The notes: generated from the letters alone by a model not told the origin. Shown: positions 39,692 through 50,411, numbered from the stretch's first letter. The stretch: 64,000 nucleotides of DNA from Streptococcaceae bacterium (GCA_031253335.1 JAIRWF010000010.1:62001-126000), one strand, 5' to 3'. Numbers and translations: made by a program.

Positions 39692-39705
39692 GCCCTCCTC
39701 TTGAC

Positions 39706-39722
39706 TTTGACTAACTTTGACT
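39706..39722 (-). promoter_or_regulatory. CtsR operator
   Basis: Minus strand AGTCAAA-GTT-AGTCAAA matches the CtsR heptad direct repeat upstream of ctsR. Confidence 0.85.
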
Positions 39723-39769
39723 TTCTTTTATTATATCAAAATTTAGCCCGTTTTTCCCTCTCTACCCAT

Positions 39770-39800
39770 CAAAAAACCACCCCAAAGGGTGGTTATATGG
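39770..39800 (-). terminator. Terminator of the large surface-protein gene
   Basis: AAAAAACCACCCCAAAGGGTGGTT; minus strand ends in a T run. Confidence 0.8.
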
Positions 39801-39814
39801 TTAAGCATATGGAC

Positions 39815-42800
39815 TTAAGCGCCACGTTTTTTACGGCGGCGGAATGCAGCCATAGCCACAGCACCTGCAAGAGCTGCTTCGCCTGCTGCCATCATGATTT
39901 CAGCACTTGTGCTATCACCAGTTGATGGCAATGAACGCTGTTGTTGGGCAGAAGACGTTGAAGGCAAGCTGCCTGCTACTGCATAGCCAGCTGGCTCGTA
40001 GACAATGGTCGTGGTACCGTTCGTACCATTGGTTCCATTTGTACCGTTGGTTCCGTTTGTACCATTCGTACCGTTAGTGCCATTCGTGCCGTTAGTACCA
40101 TTTGTACCATCTTTACCGTCAGCACCTGGAGCACCTGGAGCACCTGGGGCACCTGGGGCACCTGGAGCACCTGGGGCACCTGGTTCGCCTGGAGCAGCGG
40201 AACTTGAGTCACTCGAGCTACTTGAAGAGCTACTTGAGTCACTTGAGCTACTTGAAGAACTGCTTGAGTCACTTGAGCTACTTGTGCTACTATCTTGAGG
40301 TGGGAAGAGCCAGTTAATGATGCCATTTGCAATGTCGTTAATCCATGTGCAAATGTCGCTGATGCAGTGATTTACCCAGTAAATCGCATCACTGATTGAA
40401 GCCTGAACATCCCCAAAGATTGTCTGTAAGTCGCTACCAATCGTGCCAAGTGCACCGCCAAGACCAGCAACTGCATCACCAATCCAGCTCCACACATCAG
40501 AGATAGCACCTTGAAGGTCGCCACCGATTGTACTTAAGATATTTCCAAGACCACTCCAAACATCGGACAACGCACCTTGAAGGTCTCCTTCGATTGTACC
40601 AACTACTGTCTCAATGTTCTTCCAAACATCAGAGATAGCGCCGTCAATCGCGTCATCAATCTCATCAATCTCGCCGCCAACCCAGCTAATCGCTGCTTGG
40701 AGGTCACTACCGATGGTTGTCGCAATCGTCTCAAGGCCCTTCCAAACATCAGAGATAGCGCCGTCAATCGCGTCATCAATCTCATCAATCTCGCCGCCAA
40801 TCCAGTTGACTGCGTCGCTAATCCAAGTCCCAATCGTTGATGCAATATCGCCAAGACCATTCCAAATACCGCTAAGCGCACCTTGAATATCTGCACCAAT
40901 CGTTGAGAGAATACTACCAAGACCATTCCAAATATCTGAAATACCAGAATAGATACCGCTAACTGCTTCACTAATCCAGTCGCAGATGTCGCTAATGCAG
41001 TGGTCAACCCACTTCGCAATACCGTCAAAGACAGATTGCAAGTCAGCGCCAATCGTTGAAAGAAGACTTCCAAGACCATTCACTGCATCTTGAATCCATG
41101 TCCAAACTTGATTAGCAACTGTCGAAATCGCACTACCGATTGCATTGACAATATCTGTCAACCAAACAGAGAGTTGATGTAAGCCATCCTCAATACCTGT
41201 AATCGCAGCACTGATAACACTAGAGATTCCATTCCAAAGCTCTGAGAGTGCATTTTCAATTGGATCAACAATATTTTTCATAATCCAATTCCATGCATCA
41301 GACAGAGCGCCAGTGATACCGTTCCAGAGGTCTGAAAGACCCGTCTCAATAGCGCTAACCAAGCTGCCAAGTTCATCCCATACCCATGTCAAGGCGTTCT
41401 TGATATCTGTTGCAAGGTCACCAAGTTGAGTGGTAATCCAATTCCATGCGTCTGAGAGACCTGTCTCAATATCCGACACAAGGTTACCAAGCTGATCCCA
41501 TACCCATGTCAAGGCATTCTTGATATCTGTTGCAAGGTCACCAAGTTGAGTGGTAATCCAGTTCCATGCGTCTGACAAAGCACCTGTGATACCATTCCAG
41601 AGGTCTGAAAGACCAGTCTCAATATCACTAACCAAACTTCCAAGTTGATCCCAAACCCATGTCAAAGCATTCTTAATATCAGTTGCAAGGTCGCCAAGCT
41701 GTGTGGTAATCCAGTTCCAGGCACCACTAAGTGCACCCGTAATACCGTTCCATAGGTTTGAAAGGCCAGTTTCGATATCCCCTACGATGCTACCAAGCCA
41801 GCTCCATACGTCTGACAAAGCGCCTGTGATACCATTCCAAAGATTTGAAAGACCAGTCTCGATATCGCCAATCAAGCTACTCAAGCCGCTGGTAATCCAG
41901 TTCCAGACACCGGAGAGGGCACCCGTAATACCGTTCCAAAGGTTTGAAAGGCCAGTTTCGATATCCCCTGCAATGCTTCCAAGCCAGCTCCATACGTCTG
42001 ACAAAGCGCCTGTAATACCATTCCAGAGATTCGAGAGTCCAGTTTCGATATCGCCAATCAAGCTACTCAAGCCGCTGGTAATCCAGTTCCAGACATCGGA
42101 GAGGGCACCCGTAATACCGTTCCAGAGGTTTGAAAGACCTGTTTCGATATCACCAATCAAGCCGCTCAAACCGCTGGTAATCCAGTTCCAAGCACCAGAG
42201 AGGGCACCCGTAATACCGTTCCAAAGATTTGAAAGAACAGTCTCGATATCGCCAATCAAGCCGCTCAAGCCGCTGGTAATCCAGTTCCAGGCACCGGATA
42301 GGGCTCCCGTAATACCGTTCCAGAGATTTGAAAGACCTGTTTCGATATCACCAATCAAGCCGCTCAAACCGCTGGTAATCCAGTTCCAAGCACCACTAAG
42401 TGCACCCGTAATACCGTTCCAAAGATTTGAAAGACCAGTCTCGATATCGCCAATCAAGCCGCTCAAACCGCTTGTAATCCAGTTCCAGGCACCACTAAGT
42501 GCACCCGTAATACCGTTCCAGAGGTTTGAAAGACCCGTTTCGATGTCTCCAACGAGGCTACCAAGGAAGCTACCCGCATCAGACAAAGCACCTGTGATGC
42601 CATTCCAGAGGTCAGAAAGGCCTGTTTCAATATCACTCACTAACCCACTGATAGCATTCTCAATAGGATCAATGATGTTTGACTGAATCCAGTTCCAAAT
42701 ATCGGAAAGACCATTTGCAATATCGCTAGGAAGTGAGGTAATTGCGTTCCAAGCACCGCTAAGCGCACCGGTAATCCCGTTCCAGAGGTTTGAAAGACCT

Positions 42801-45766
42801 GTTTCAATATCGCCAGCAAGGCTGCCTAGGAAGCTACCTGCATCAGACAATGCACCCGTAATTCCATTCCAAAGATTGGAGAGACCGTTCTCAACGTCTC
42901 CAACAAGACTACCAAGGAAGCTGCCTGCATCAGACAATGCACCTGTAATCCCATTCCATAGATTTGAAAGGCCATTTTCAACATCACCAACCAAGCTACT
43001 AAGGAAACTGCCTGCATCAGATAACGCTGTTGTTGCGTCATTAATTAAGTTACTAACTGCATTTTCGATGGGATCAACAACATTCGACTGAATCCAGTCC
43101 CAAATGTTAGAAAGTCCGTTTCCAATCTCGCTAGGAAGTGACGTAATAGCATTCCAAGCGTTTGAGAGAGCACCAGTTACATCTCCAACGAGGCTACCAA
43201 GGAAGCTACCTGCATCAGACAGAGCACCAGTAATTCCATTCCAGATGTTTGAAACTGCATTTGCGACGTCTGATGCCACGCTGCTCAAGAAGCTTGTTGC
43301 ATCGCCAATCGCGTTTGCAATATCTGATGGGATGCTTTCAACCGCACTGATGGCGTCGCTAATAATTGGCGTCACCGCATTACTGATTGCGTCATAAACA
43401 CTGCCTAAAGCATTTTCAACACCAGAAACGACGTTAGAAACTGCATTTGCGACGTCTGATGCCACGCTACTCAAGAAGCTTGTCGCATCGCCAATCGCGT
43501 TTGCAATATCTGATGGGATGCTTTCAACCGCACTGATGGCGTCGCTAATAATTGGCGTCACCGCATTACTTATATTTGAGACGATGTTAGAAACTGTGTT
43601 TGCCACATCACTTGCAACACTACTCAAGAAGCTTGTCGCATCGCCAATCGCATTTGCAATATCTGATGGAATGCTTTCAACCGCCGAAATCGCATCGCTA
43701 ATAATTGGCGTCACCGCATTACTGATAGTAGAAACAACATCACTTACAGCGTTTTGTACACCTGCAACGGCGTTCGATACAGCAGCAACTGCATTTGAAA
43801 CTGCGTTTGACGCTGCGTCATAAATGCCGCTCGCCACGTTGGAGACAGCGGCGATTGCATTTGATACAGCGTTCGATGCAGCGTCATAAATACCGTTTGC
43901 AACATTTGAAACGGCAGCAACTGCATTTGAAACTGCGTTTGACGCTGCGTCATAAATGCCGCTCGCCACGTTGGAGACAGCAGCGATTGCATTTGATACA
44001 GCGCTCGATGCGGCATCATAGATGCCATTTGCGACATTTGAAACGGCAGCAACAGCATTTGAAACTGCGTTTGACGCTGCGTCATAAATGCCGCTAGCCA
44101 CGTTGGAGACAGCAGCAACTGCATTCGAGACAGCATCTGAAGCTGCGTCATAAATACCACTCGCAACATTTGAAACGGCAGTGACTGCATTACTTACTGC
44201 TGTAGAAGCAGCATTATAAGCATCGCTAGCTAAGTTCTCTGCGCCACTAACGACGTTTGATACTGCAGTTGATGCTGTATTATAAACGTCGCTCGCCACA
44301 TTTGAAATGGCAGTGGTTGCGTTTGAAATAGCATTGGAAGCTGCAGTGACAGCATCTGAGACAGCGTTTGACGCTGCGTCATAGATACCAGTCGCAACAT
44401 TCGAAGCAGCGTTGACAACGTCAGAGACAGCAGTTGACGCTGCATCATAGGCTTGGCTCACAACATTTGTGACAGCTGTAACCGCATTACTCACAGCAGT
44501 TGATGCTGCGTCATATGCATCCCCAGCCAAGCTAGTCGCAGTCGTTACAGCATTACTCACTGCGTCGTAAGCTTGACTCGCGACATTAGAGACAGTTGTT
44601 ACAGCATCATTCACTGCGGTTGAAGCCGCATCATAGACTTGACTTGCAACGGTTGAGGCTGTTGTGATGGCATCACTGACAGCAGTTGAGGCTGCCGCAT
44701 AAGCCTGACTTGCGACACTTGATACTGCCGTTACAGCGCCGCTTACTGCATTAGTGGCTGCATCAACGACTTGACCCGCAACACTCGTTGCAGCTGACAC
44801 TGCCTGACTTGCTGCGTCATAGGCCTGACCAGCGACACTTGTGGCAGCCGACACGACATTGCTTACAGCATTAGACGCTGCGTCATAAACCTGACCAGCG
44901 ACACTACCCGCAGCAGATACTGCACCGCTCACTGCGTCATAAGCTTGAGAAGCCACGGCAGTGGCAGCTGAAATTGCCCCACTCACAGCATTAGAGGCAA
45001 GGGTATATACCGAGTTAAGTGCATCTTCAATAGTACTTAAAACATCCGTTGATCCAGAAGTCGTTGCCGCTGTACCATCGGTAGTATCAGCCAATGTCTT
45101 TGTCACTGGTGCTTCCAGTGTCATTGTGGCAGCAGCTTCACGGACTACGCCGTTGGTTGTTTGGCTGTCATTTGGATCAGCGACAACGGTCCCTGCGACG
45201 GTATTATTCGTCGCATTGGCCATACTACTATAGACACTATAAACCAGCGTCGTCAAGAATGGGTTTGACCCATAAGTGCTCGTCAAAGAAGCAATCACCG
45301 AGTCTAAGGCGCTGCTTGCGACGATATCTTGATTAGTAGCTGCATTCGATGGAGAGGTTATTGCGTTACTAGATGGCGCAGTAGATGTCGCTGTTGCATT
45401 ATTGGAAGATGCAACGGTACTTGAGACATTTGCTGCCAGCTTCGCCATCGTGTTGCCTGCAGACTGTGTGGTTGCACCAGAACTTGTTCCACTCAATGTG
45501 GCAGTCGATGATGCATCTGAAACGCTGCTCGTTGTGTCCGCAGAAGCTGATGTTGCGGTCGCCGATGCTGCATCGCTCGTACTGCTTTGTACAGCGGCAC
45601 TTGTGACCTGTGAAGCATCAACTGGTGTTGTTTCCGCCTGGGCTGTAGCTCCGCCTCCTACGAGAGCTACTGTCGCGGCAGCAGCAAAGAGCCAAGTCTT
45701 ACCCGACTTCCAAGTCCGGTAATCCTTGACTTCTTTGTTAAATTTACGCGTGTTAGCTAGTTTCAT
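39815..45766 (-). CDS. Giant LPxTG surface protein (1983 aa) with KxYKxGKxW signal, hendecad repeats and collagen-like stalk
   Basis: KEVKDYRTWKSGKTWLFAAAATVALVGG; Ala/Val/Ser and LWNGITGALS repeats; GAPGAPGAPG...GTNGTNG; LPSTGDS-TM-RRRKKRGA. Confidence 0.93.
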   Translation of the reverse strand: MKLANTRKFNKEVKDYRTWKSGKTWLFAAAATVALVGGGATAQAETTPVDASQVTSAAVQSSTSDAASATATSASADTTSSVSDASSTATLSGTSSGATTQSAGNTMAKLAANVSSTVASSNNATATSTAPSSNAITSPSNAATNQDIVASSALDSVIASLTSTYGSNPFLTTLVYSVYSSMANATNNTVAGTVVADPNDSQTTNGVVREAAATMTLEAPVTKTLADTTDGTAATTSGSTDVLSTIEDALNSVYTLASNAVSGAISAATAVASQAYDAVSGAVSAAGSVAGQVYDAASNAVSNVVSAATSVAGQAYDAASQAVSAATSVAGQVVDAATNAVSGAVTAVSSVASQAYAAASTAVSDAITTASTVASQVYDAASTAVNDAVTTVSNVASQAYDAVSNAVTTATSLAGDAYDAASTAVSNAVTAVTNVVSQAYDAASTAVSDVVNAASNVATGIYDAASNAVSDAVTAASNAISNATTAISNVASDVYNTASTAVSNVVSGAENLASDAYNAASTAVSNAVTAVSNVASGIYDAASDAVSNAVAAVSNVASGIYDAASNAVSNAVAAVSNVANGIYDAASSAVSNAIAAVSNVASGIYDAASNAVSNAVAAVSNVANGIYDAASNAVSNAIAAVSNVASGIYDAASNAVSNAVAAVSNAVAGVQNAVSDVVSTISNAVTPIISDAISAVESIPSDIANAIGDATSFLSSVASDVANTVSNIVSNISNAVTPIISDAISAVESIPSDIANAIGDATSFLSSVASDVANAVSNVVSGVENALGSVYDAISNAVTPIISDAISAVESIPSDIANAIGDATSFLSSVASDVANAVSNIWNGITGALSDAGSFLGSLVGDVTGALSNAWNAITSLPSEIGNGLSNIWDWIQSNVVDPIENAVSNLINDATTALSDAGSFLSSLVGDVENGLSNLWNGITGALSDAGSFLGSLVGDVENGLSNLWNGITGALSDAGSFLGSLAGDIETGLSNLWNGITGALSGAWNAITSLPSDIANGLSDIWNWIQSNIIDPIENAISGLVSDIETGLSDLWNGITGALSDAGSFLGSLVGDIETGLSNLWNGITGALSGAWNWITSGLSGLIGDIETGLSNLWNGITGALSGAWNWITSGLSGLIGDIETGLSNLWNGITGALSGAWNWITSGLSGLIGDIETVLSNLWNGITGALSGAWNWITSGLSGLIGDIETGLSNLWNGITGALSDVWNWITSGLSSLIGDIETGLSNLWNGITGALSDVWSWLGSIAGDIETGLSNLWNGITGALSGVWNWITSGLSSLIGDIETGLSNLWNGITGALSDVWSWLGSIVGDIETGLSNLWNGITGALSGAWNWITTQLGDLATDIKNALTWVWDQLGSLVSDIETGLSDLWNGITGALSDAWNWITTQLGDLATDIKNALTWVWDQLGNLVSDIETGLSDAWNWITTQLGDLATDIKNALTWVWDELGSLVSAIETGLSDLWNGITGALSDAWNWIMKNIVDPIENALSELWNGISSVISAAITGIEDGLHQLSVWLTDIVNAIGSAISTVANQVWTWIQDAVNGLGSLLSTIGADLQSVFDGIAKWVDHCISDICDWISEAVSGIYSGISDIWNGLGSILSTIGADIQGALSGIWNGLGDIASTIGTWISDAVNWIGGEIDEIDDAIDGAISDVWKGLETIATTIGSDLQAAISWVGGEIDEIDDAIDGAISDVWKNIETVVGTIEGDLQGALSDVWSGLGNILSTIGGDLQGAISDVWSWIGDAVAGLGGALGTIGSDLQTIFGDVQASISDAIYWVNHCISDICTWINDIANGIINWLFPPQDSSTSSSSDSSSSSSSSSDSSSSSSSSSDSSSAAPGEPGAPGAPGAPGAPGAPGAPGADGKDGTNGTNGTNGTNGTNGTNGTNGTNGTNGTNGTTTIVYEPAGYAVAGSLPSTSSAQQQRSLPSTGDSTSAEIMMAAGEAALAGAVAMAAFRRRKKRGA

Positions 45767-46070
45767 ATAGCTGGACTCCTTAGTTAGTAGTTTACGGAGT
45801 CTAGCTTACGCTCTATTTATATTTTTGTCAAGAAAAATACTGATTTTTTTGACATTTAATCTAAAACCAAGCAGAATGTTCGGCTTTTTTTCTAGAGATA
45901 ATTTTCGCCTTAAACCTTATTTTAACGCCAACAAATTATCCATTCGCTTCAAAATTAACTAACACAGAACTAAACGAATTAACACTAACTAAGTCATCTT
46001 TTTATATTACAACTAAAACATTTTTGTAATTTATGTAATACTCCTGTAATATATATATATATATAGTAGA

Positions 46071-49000
46071 TTATCTCTTTTTACTCCGACGGCGGAACTC
46101 GCTCAACGCTGTCGCAGCTGCTAATGTTGCAACTCCTGCCTCCATCATGAGACCGGCGCTTGTGCTATCACCCGTTGATGGGAGCGTAGATTGACTCGTA
46201 GCTTTTGGCGTTGCTGCTGTAGCTTGTGATGCAGTCTCATAGACTACCTTTGTCACACCATCTTGACCATTAGTACCGTTGGTACCATTCGTCCCATCAT
46301 TTCCGTTTGTACCGTCTGTGCCAGGAGTACCAGCAGGGCCTTGAGGTCCTGTTGCGCCTGGTGTACCATCTGTCGGATTAGCTTCGTAGTAGTAAGTTAC
46401 AACTGAGCCATCCGCAGAATAGACGCCAGATGCCTGGTAGCCATTGACGACATAGTAGCCAGCAACAGCTGCAGGCGTTGCAGACCAGGCATCACCGACA
46501 GCACCCGTAGAGGTTGTATCAGGTGCTACTGAAGTTGTGGTGCCATTGAGATAGTAATGAACCGTCAGAGTGCCCGATTCACTTGGTGTCTCAGAGGAAC
46601 CACCGCCATTATCATCACCTGTGATTGTATAAGTAACGACTTGATAGAGGAATTGCCCCCCTTGCATGATCCATTGGGCGATATAGGTATAGGTACCTGG
46701 CGCGGTTGGCACAGCTGTTGTCGAGGTAGCTTGTCCAGTGGTTGAGCCCGCTGGGACAAACTCTGCATCAATGATGACCGGTGTCTTCGCCTGCGGCAAA
46801 GTCGTCGTCAATGGGAAGAGAGACGCTGGCGCAACTGCTGTTGATGTTGTTGCTGAAAGTGAGCTTGTTGGCGTTGCCACTTCACTAGGTCCTGCTACAC
46901 CTGGCATATAAGTCGTACCAGATACTGTGTAAGTACTATCTGTCCAGTTGTAGTAGTAGTTCGATCCCACCGTACCTGCTGGATAATCTGAGGCTGTGGA
47001 TGGATCTTCGTTTGTATAGTTGTTGGCGATGACCGCATCTTTAGGATAGCTATAGAGGCCACCTGGTGTTGTGACCCATGTCACACCAGTTGATGTGGTT
47101 GGATTGTCCGTGCCAGATGAGTTGAGCGGTACTTCAATAGCACTTGCTGCTGCCGTCTCTGTGACTGCAAGGCTAGATGTTGCCAAAGTCATTGCTGCAG
47201 CTGTCGTTGTATCAACACTCATCGCTGCGGCTGCGCTTGCACCACCTGTATTTGCCAAATCTGGAACTGAGTAGAAGTAAGCGGTTGTCGTACCTGTCAC
47301 ACCATCGGCATCTGTGTAGCTGAAGATGACTGGAGTCTTAATCGTGCCGTTCGACTCTGTTGTAGGTGTCCCAAGCGTGAAGGTCACATTTGACACATCG
47401 CCTGTCGTCCCATCTGAGTTCGTTACGGCAAAGACCATATCAGCCTCGTCGAACTTCTGAGAAGTATAGCGATATTCATCAGTCACATCAATAACGACTT
47501 TACCTGCGTTTGGATTGACTGGTGTCGCTGTATAAGTATAGACGACTGTGATAGGACCTGCAACTGTATAAGTCGTGTCCCCACCATTTGTTCCCACGTA
47601 GGTATAGCCATCTAAGATACTATGAGCAGTTGTCCAGGATGACCCGATATTTTGTTCAGAGGTTTCTGTTGAAATGGTCGATACGACATTGCCTTTACTA
47701 TCGACTACCTGCGTGATGACAGTGACTGTTGCTTGCTGAACTTTCGAGTAGATGTTCGTCACAACTGTGTTCCCGTTTAGAACACCACTTGACGCGCCGA
47801 CTGTATCTTGATAGGTATAGCCTGAATAGCTCCCAGCAGATGTGCTATAAGCCGCCCCAGAGTTCATTGTTGAGACGCCTGATCCTAAGATCGTGCCATC
47901 TGTTGTTTCGTCAATGACGGTCAAGGTATATTTAGGGGTTGGATTGAGCCAGTTTTGGAGCCACTCAAGGAGTGAGTTCATCGCGGTTGAAATCCACGTG
48001 CAAATATCATTGATACAATGATTGACCCAGTAAACAATATCATTGAAGACAGTCTGCAAATCTGAGCCAATCGTCTCAAGCGTTGTCTGTAAATCATTGA
48101 AGAGGGTCTGGAGGTCTGAGCCAATCGTTGTCACAAAGCCTTGGATATCATTGATAATATCGTTGATAATCGTTGCACCAGCGTTTTCAAGCCATTTTAC
48201 AACGTCAGAGATATTATCAGCAATCTCACCGATGTAGTTGATGATGCCATTGATTACCGTTGCAATCGCGTTGCCGAGATAGTTGACTGCATCAGAGATC
48301 CATGTCCAAATCCAGTTGCCGATGTTGCCTAAGAAATTAACAATATCTGTGAACCATACAGAGAGCTGATGTAAACCATCTTCAATGCCTGTGATTGCTG
48401 ACTGAAGAAGATTTGAGATGCCATCCCAAATGGCTTTGATGGCATTTTCGATAGGCGTGATGATATTGTCATTGATCCAAGAAGCGATATTTGAAAGAGC
48501 TGATGTGATGTCGTTCCAAAGGGTTGACAAGCCACTTTCAATTCCTGAGATAATGCTTTGGATGGTTGACGTCAACCAGTTCCAAACAGTGCTCAGCGCA
48601 CTTTCAATCGCTGAAATCGCACTTGAGATGGCTGAAGTAATATCATTCCAAAGAGAAGACAAGGCACTTTCAATCCCTGAGATGATACTTTGGATGGCTG
48701 ATGTGATGTCATTCCAAAGCGAAGACAAAGCTGACTCAATAGAAGAAATTGCTGATTGAATCCAGCTTTCAATGGTCGAGATGGCGTTAGAGATGAGCGT
48801 CGGAATATTCTCAATTGCCGAAACAATGTCATTCCAGAGTGAGCCAAGTGCGCTTTCAATCCCAGAAATGACATTTTGAATACCTGAGACGATACCGTTC
48901 CAGATTGAGCTTAGTGTACTTTCAATGGATGAAATTAAAGAGTTAAACGCACTTTGAATGCCACTAATGAGGCTGTTGATTGCACTACTAATCGCGGATT

Positions 49001-49934
49001 CGATACTCGAGATAACATTGTTAATTGCGTCTTCAATACCACTTACCAGACCATTAATCAGATTCTCAACTGGATCAACTAATGAATTTAAAATACTTTC
49101 AATCGTTGACTCTGGGAGTAAATTACCAAGGCTAATCTTGATATCTGGTATTAGACCACCTGTAAGGCTTGATAATGGTATCGTAATGTTAATTGCAGAG
49201 ATAGCATTATAGATAGCTGTGGCAAGTGATGAGACAAGACCGCTTAAATCAATTCCAGCCAATGACTCTGAACTCAACGTCATTGAAGCTGCAGTTTGTG
49301 CAATCGCTGCAGTCAATGGTGTAGCAGTTGCCGAAGTCTGACTATCTTTTGGATCTGCAATCACGACGCCTGCTGCTGCATTATTCGCCGCAGAGACGAC
49401 GCTCGAGAGTGCTGAGTTGATCAGGTCAACGAGGCTTGAAGTCAAAACGTCGCTGCCGAGACTCGCTACGATAAGTGAATCTAGTGATGACTCTGCCGAA
49501 GCGAGCTGACTTGCAGTAACTGAGCTAGCCACTGAGCTCTTTGCGGCCGCTGAGCTTGAAGCTGCCGTGCTGACTTGCGAGCTTAAGTTGGTGAGTGTTG
49601 CACCAGCGCTGAGTGATGATGCAGAGCTACTAGCTGTCTCTGACGTTGCGGACGAAGCATCTGAAGCAGCCGATGTGCTCGCAGCTGAAGAAACTACGGC
49701 GTCTGACGATACTGTCGAAACAGTTGCAGCACTTGCTGTATCTGAAGCAGCACTACTTGGCGTTGTTGCAGTTGCTGAGCTTGATGTAGCCGTTGTGGCG
49801 CCTTCTGCCTGTGCAACAGCGCCCCCTCCGACGAGGGCTACAGTCGTAGCTGCAGCAAAGAGCCAGGTCTTACCCGATTTCCAGGAACGGTAATTTCTGA
49901 CTTCCTTTGTTAATTTTTTTGTTTTAGCTTTCAT
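46071..49934 (-). CDS. Large LPxTG surface protein (1287 aa), paralog of 39815..45766, with MucBP-like domains
   Basis: KEVRNYRSWKSGKTWLFAAATTVALVGG; ALSSLWNDITSAIQSIISGIES repeats; MucBP-like YTLTVIDETTDGTILGSG; GPQGPAGTPGTDGTNG; LPSTGDS-TM-RRRSKKR. Confidence 0.92.
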   Translation of the reverse strand: MKAKTKKLTKEVRNYRSWKSGKTWLFAAATTVALVGGGAVAQAEGATTATSSSATATTPSSAASDTASAATVSTVSSDAVVSSAASTSAASDASSATSETASSSASSLSAGATLTNLSSQVSTAASSSAAAKSSVASSVTASQLASAESSLDSLIVASLGSDVLTSSLVDLINSALSSVVSAANNAAAGVVIADPKDSQTSATATPLTAAIAQTAASMTLSSESLAGIDLSGLVSSLATAIYNAISAINITIPLSSLTGGLIPDIKISLGNLLPESTIESILNSLVDPVENLINGLVSGIEDAINNVISSIESAISSAINSLISGIQSAFNSLISSIESTLSSIWNGIVSGIQNVISGIESALGSLWNDIVSAIENIPTLISNAISTIESWIQSAISSIESALSSLWNDITSAIQSIISGIESALSSLWNDITSAISSAISAIESALSTVWNWLTSTIQSIISGIESGLSTLWNDITSALSNIASWINDNIITPIENAIKAIWDGISNLLQSAITGIEDGLHQLSVWFTDIVNFLGNIGNWIWTWISDAVNYLGNAIATVINGIINYIGEIADNISDVVKWLENAGATIINDIINDIQGFVTTIGSDLQTLFNDLQTTLETIGSDLQTVFNDIVYWVNHCINDICTWISTAMNSLLEWLQNWLNPTPKYTLTVIDETTDGTILGSGVSTMNSGAAYSTSAGSYSGYTYQDTVGASSGVLNGNTVVTNIYSKVQQATVTVITQVVDSKGNVVSTISTETSEQNIGSSWTTAHSILDGYTYVGTNGGDTTYTVAGPITVVYTYTATPVNPNAGKVVIDVTDEYRYTSQKFDEADMVFAVTNSDGTTGDVSNVTFTLGTPTTESNGTIKTPVIFSYTDADGVTGTTTAYFYSVPDLANTGGASAAAAMSVDTTTAAAMTLATSSLAVTETAAASAIEVPLNSSGTDNPTTSTGVTWVTTPGGLYSYPKDAVIANNYTNEDPSTASDYPAGTVGSNYYYNWTDSTYTVSGTTYMPGVAGPSEVATPTSSLSATTSTAVAPASLFPLTTTLPQAKTPVIIDAEFVPAGSTTGQATSTTAVPTAPGTYTYIAQWIMQGGQFLYQVVTYTITGDDNGGGSSETPSESGTLTVHYYLNGTTTSVAPDTTSTGAVGDAWSATPAAVAGYYVVNGYQASGVYSADGSVVTYYYEANPTDGTPGATGPQGPAGTPGTDGTNGNDGTNGTNGTNGQDGVTKVVYETASQATAATPKATSQSTLPSTGDSTSAGLMMEAGVATLAAATALSEFRRRSKKR

Positions 49935-50411
49935 TTAGCCAAACTCCCTCATTAAGTTGTATTTTAACTTTACTCTGCGATTTTACACCTTTTATTTTTG
50001 CTTGTCAAGCAAAAAACGTAATTTTTAACAAATTTTCCTCTTTTTACACACAGAGTTATTCACATTTGTATATTTTTTGTTTTCACTAAATCAGTATAGC
50101 TCTGTATTTATCAAGGGTTTACAGGAGGCCGATTTTTTCTTTCCACTTTTCTACTTTTTTCACTATTTTTCTCAAATTTCAAGCTCTTATTTTCTTCTTT
50201 TCCTCAATTTATTCCCAGGCTTATCCTCAAAATTTCTACACTTTTTATTGATAAAGCTTCTAGTTCCTTACTACATAAGGCTCTTTTAGTAATATTACTT
50301 GTGTATATCTTTGTTTCTTTTAGGTTACAATCTCATTAAAGTTTTATTTCAAAACAGTTTTGTATAAGTTTCAAAAAATGGGGTTCTTTTTTGAGTTAAG
50401 ATTTCAACCCA

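Noticed and set aside
39706-39722. Possible identity of the dispersed palindrome with CtsR sites (shared half-site GTCAAA)
   Set aside because: CtsR binds direct repeats (AGTCAAA-GTT-AGTCAAA here); the dispersed motif is an inverted repeat, mostly intragenic, and far too frequent for a CtsR regulon.
40005-40298. Plus-strand ORFs of VPFVPLV and APGAPG repeats
   Set aside because: Antisense readings of the collagen-like coding region.
41703-42686. 327-aa plus-strand ORF within the giant surface-protein gene
   Set aside because: Antisense frame kept open by the periodic DNA of the repeats; composition (PVIPFQRFERPVSISP repeats) mirrors the sense repeat and no RBS was evident.
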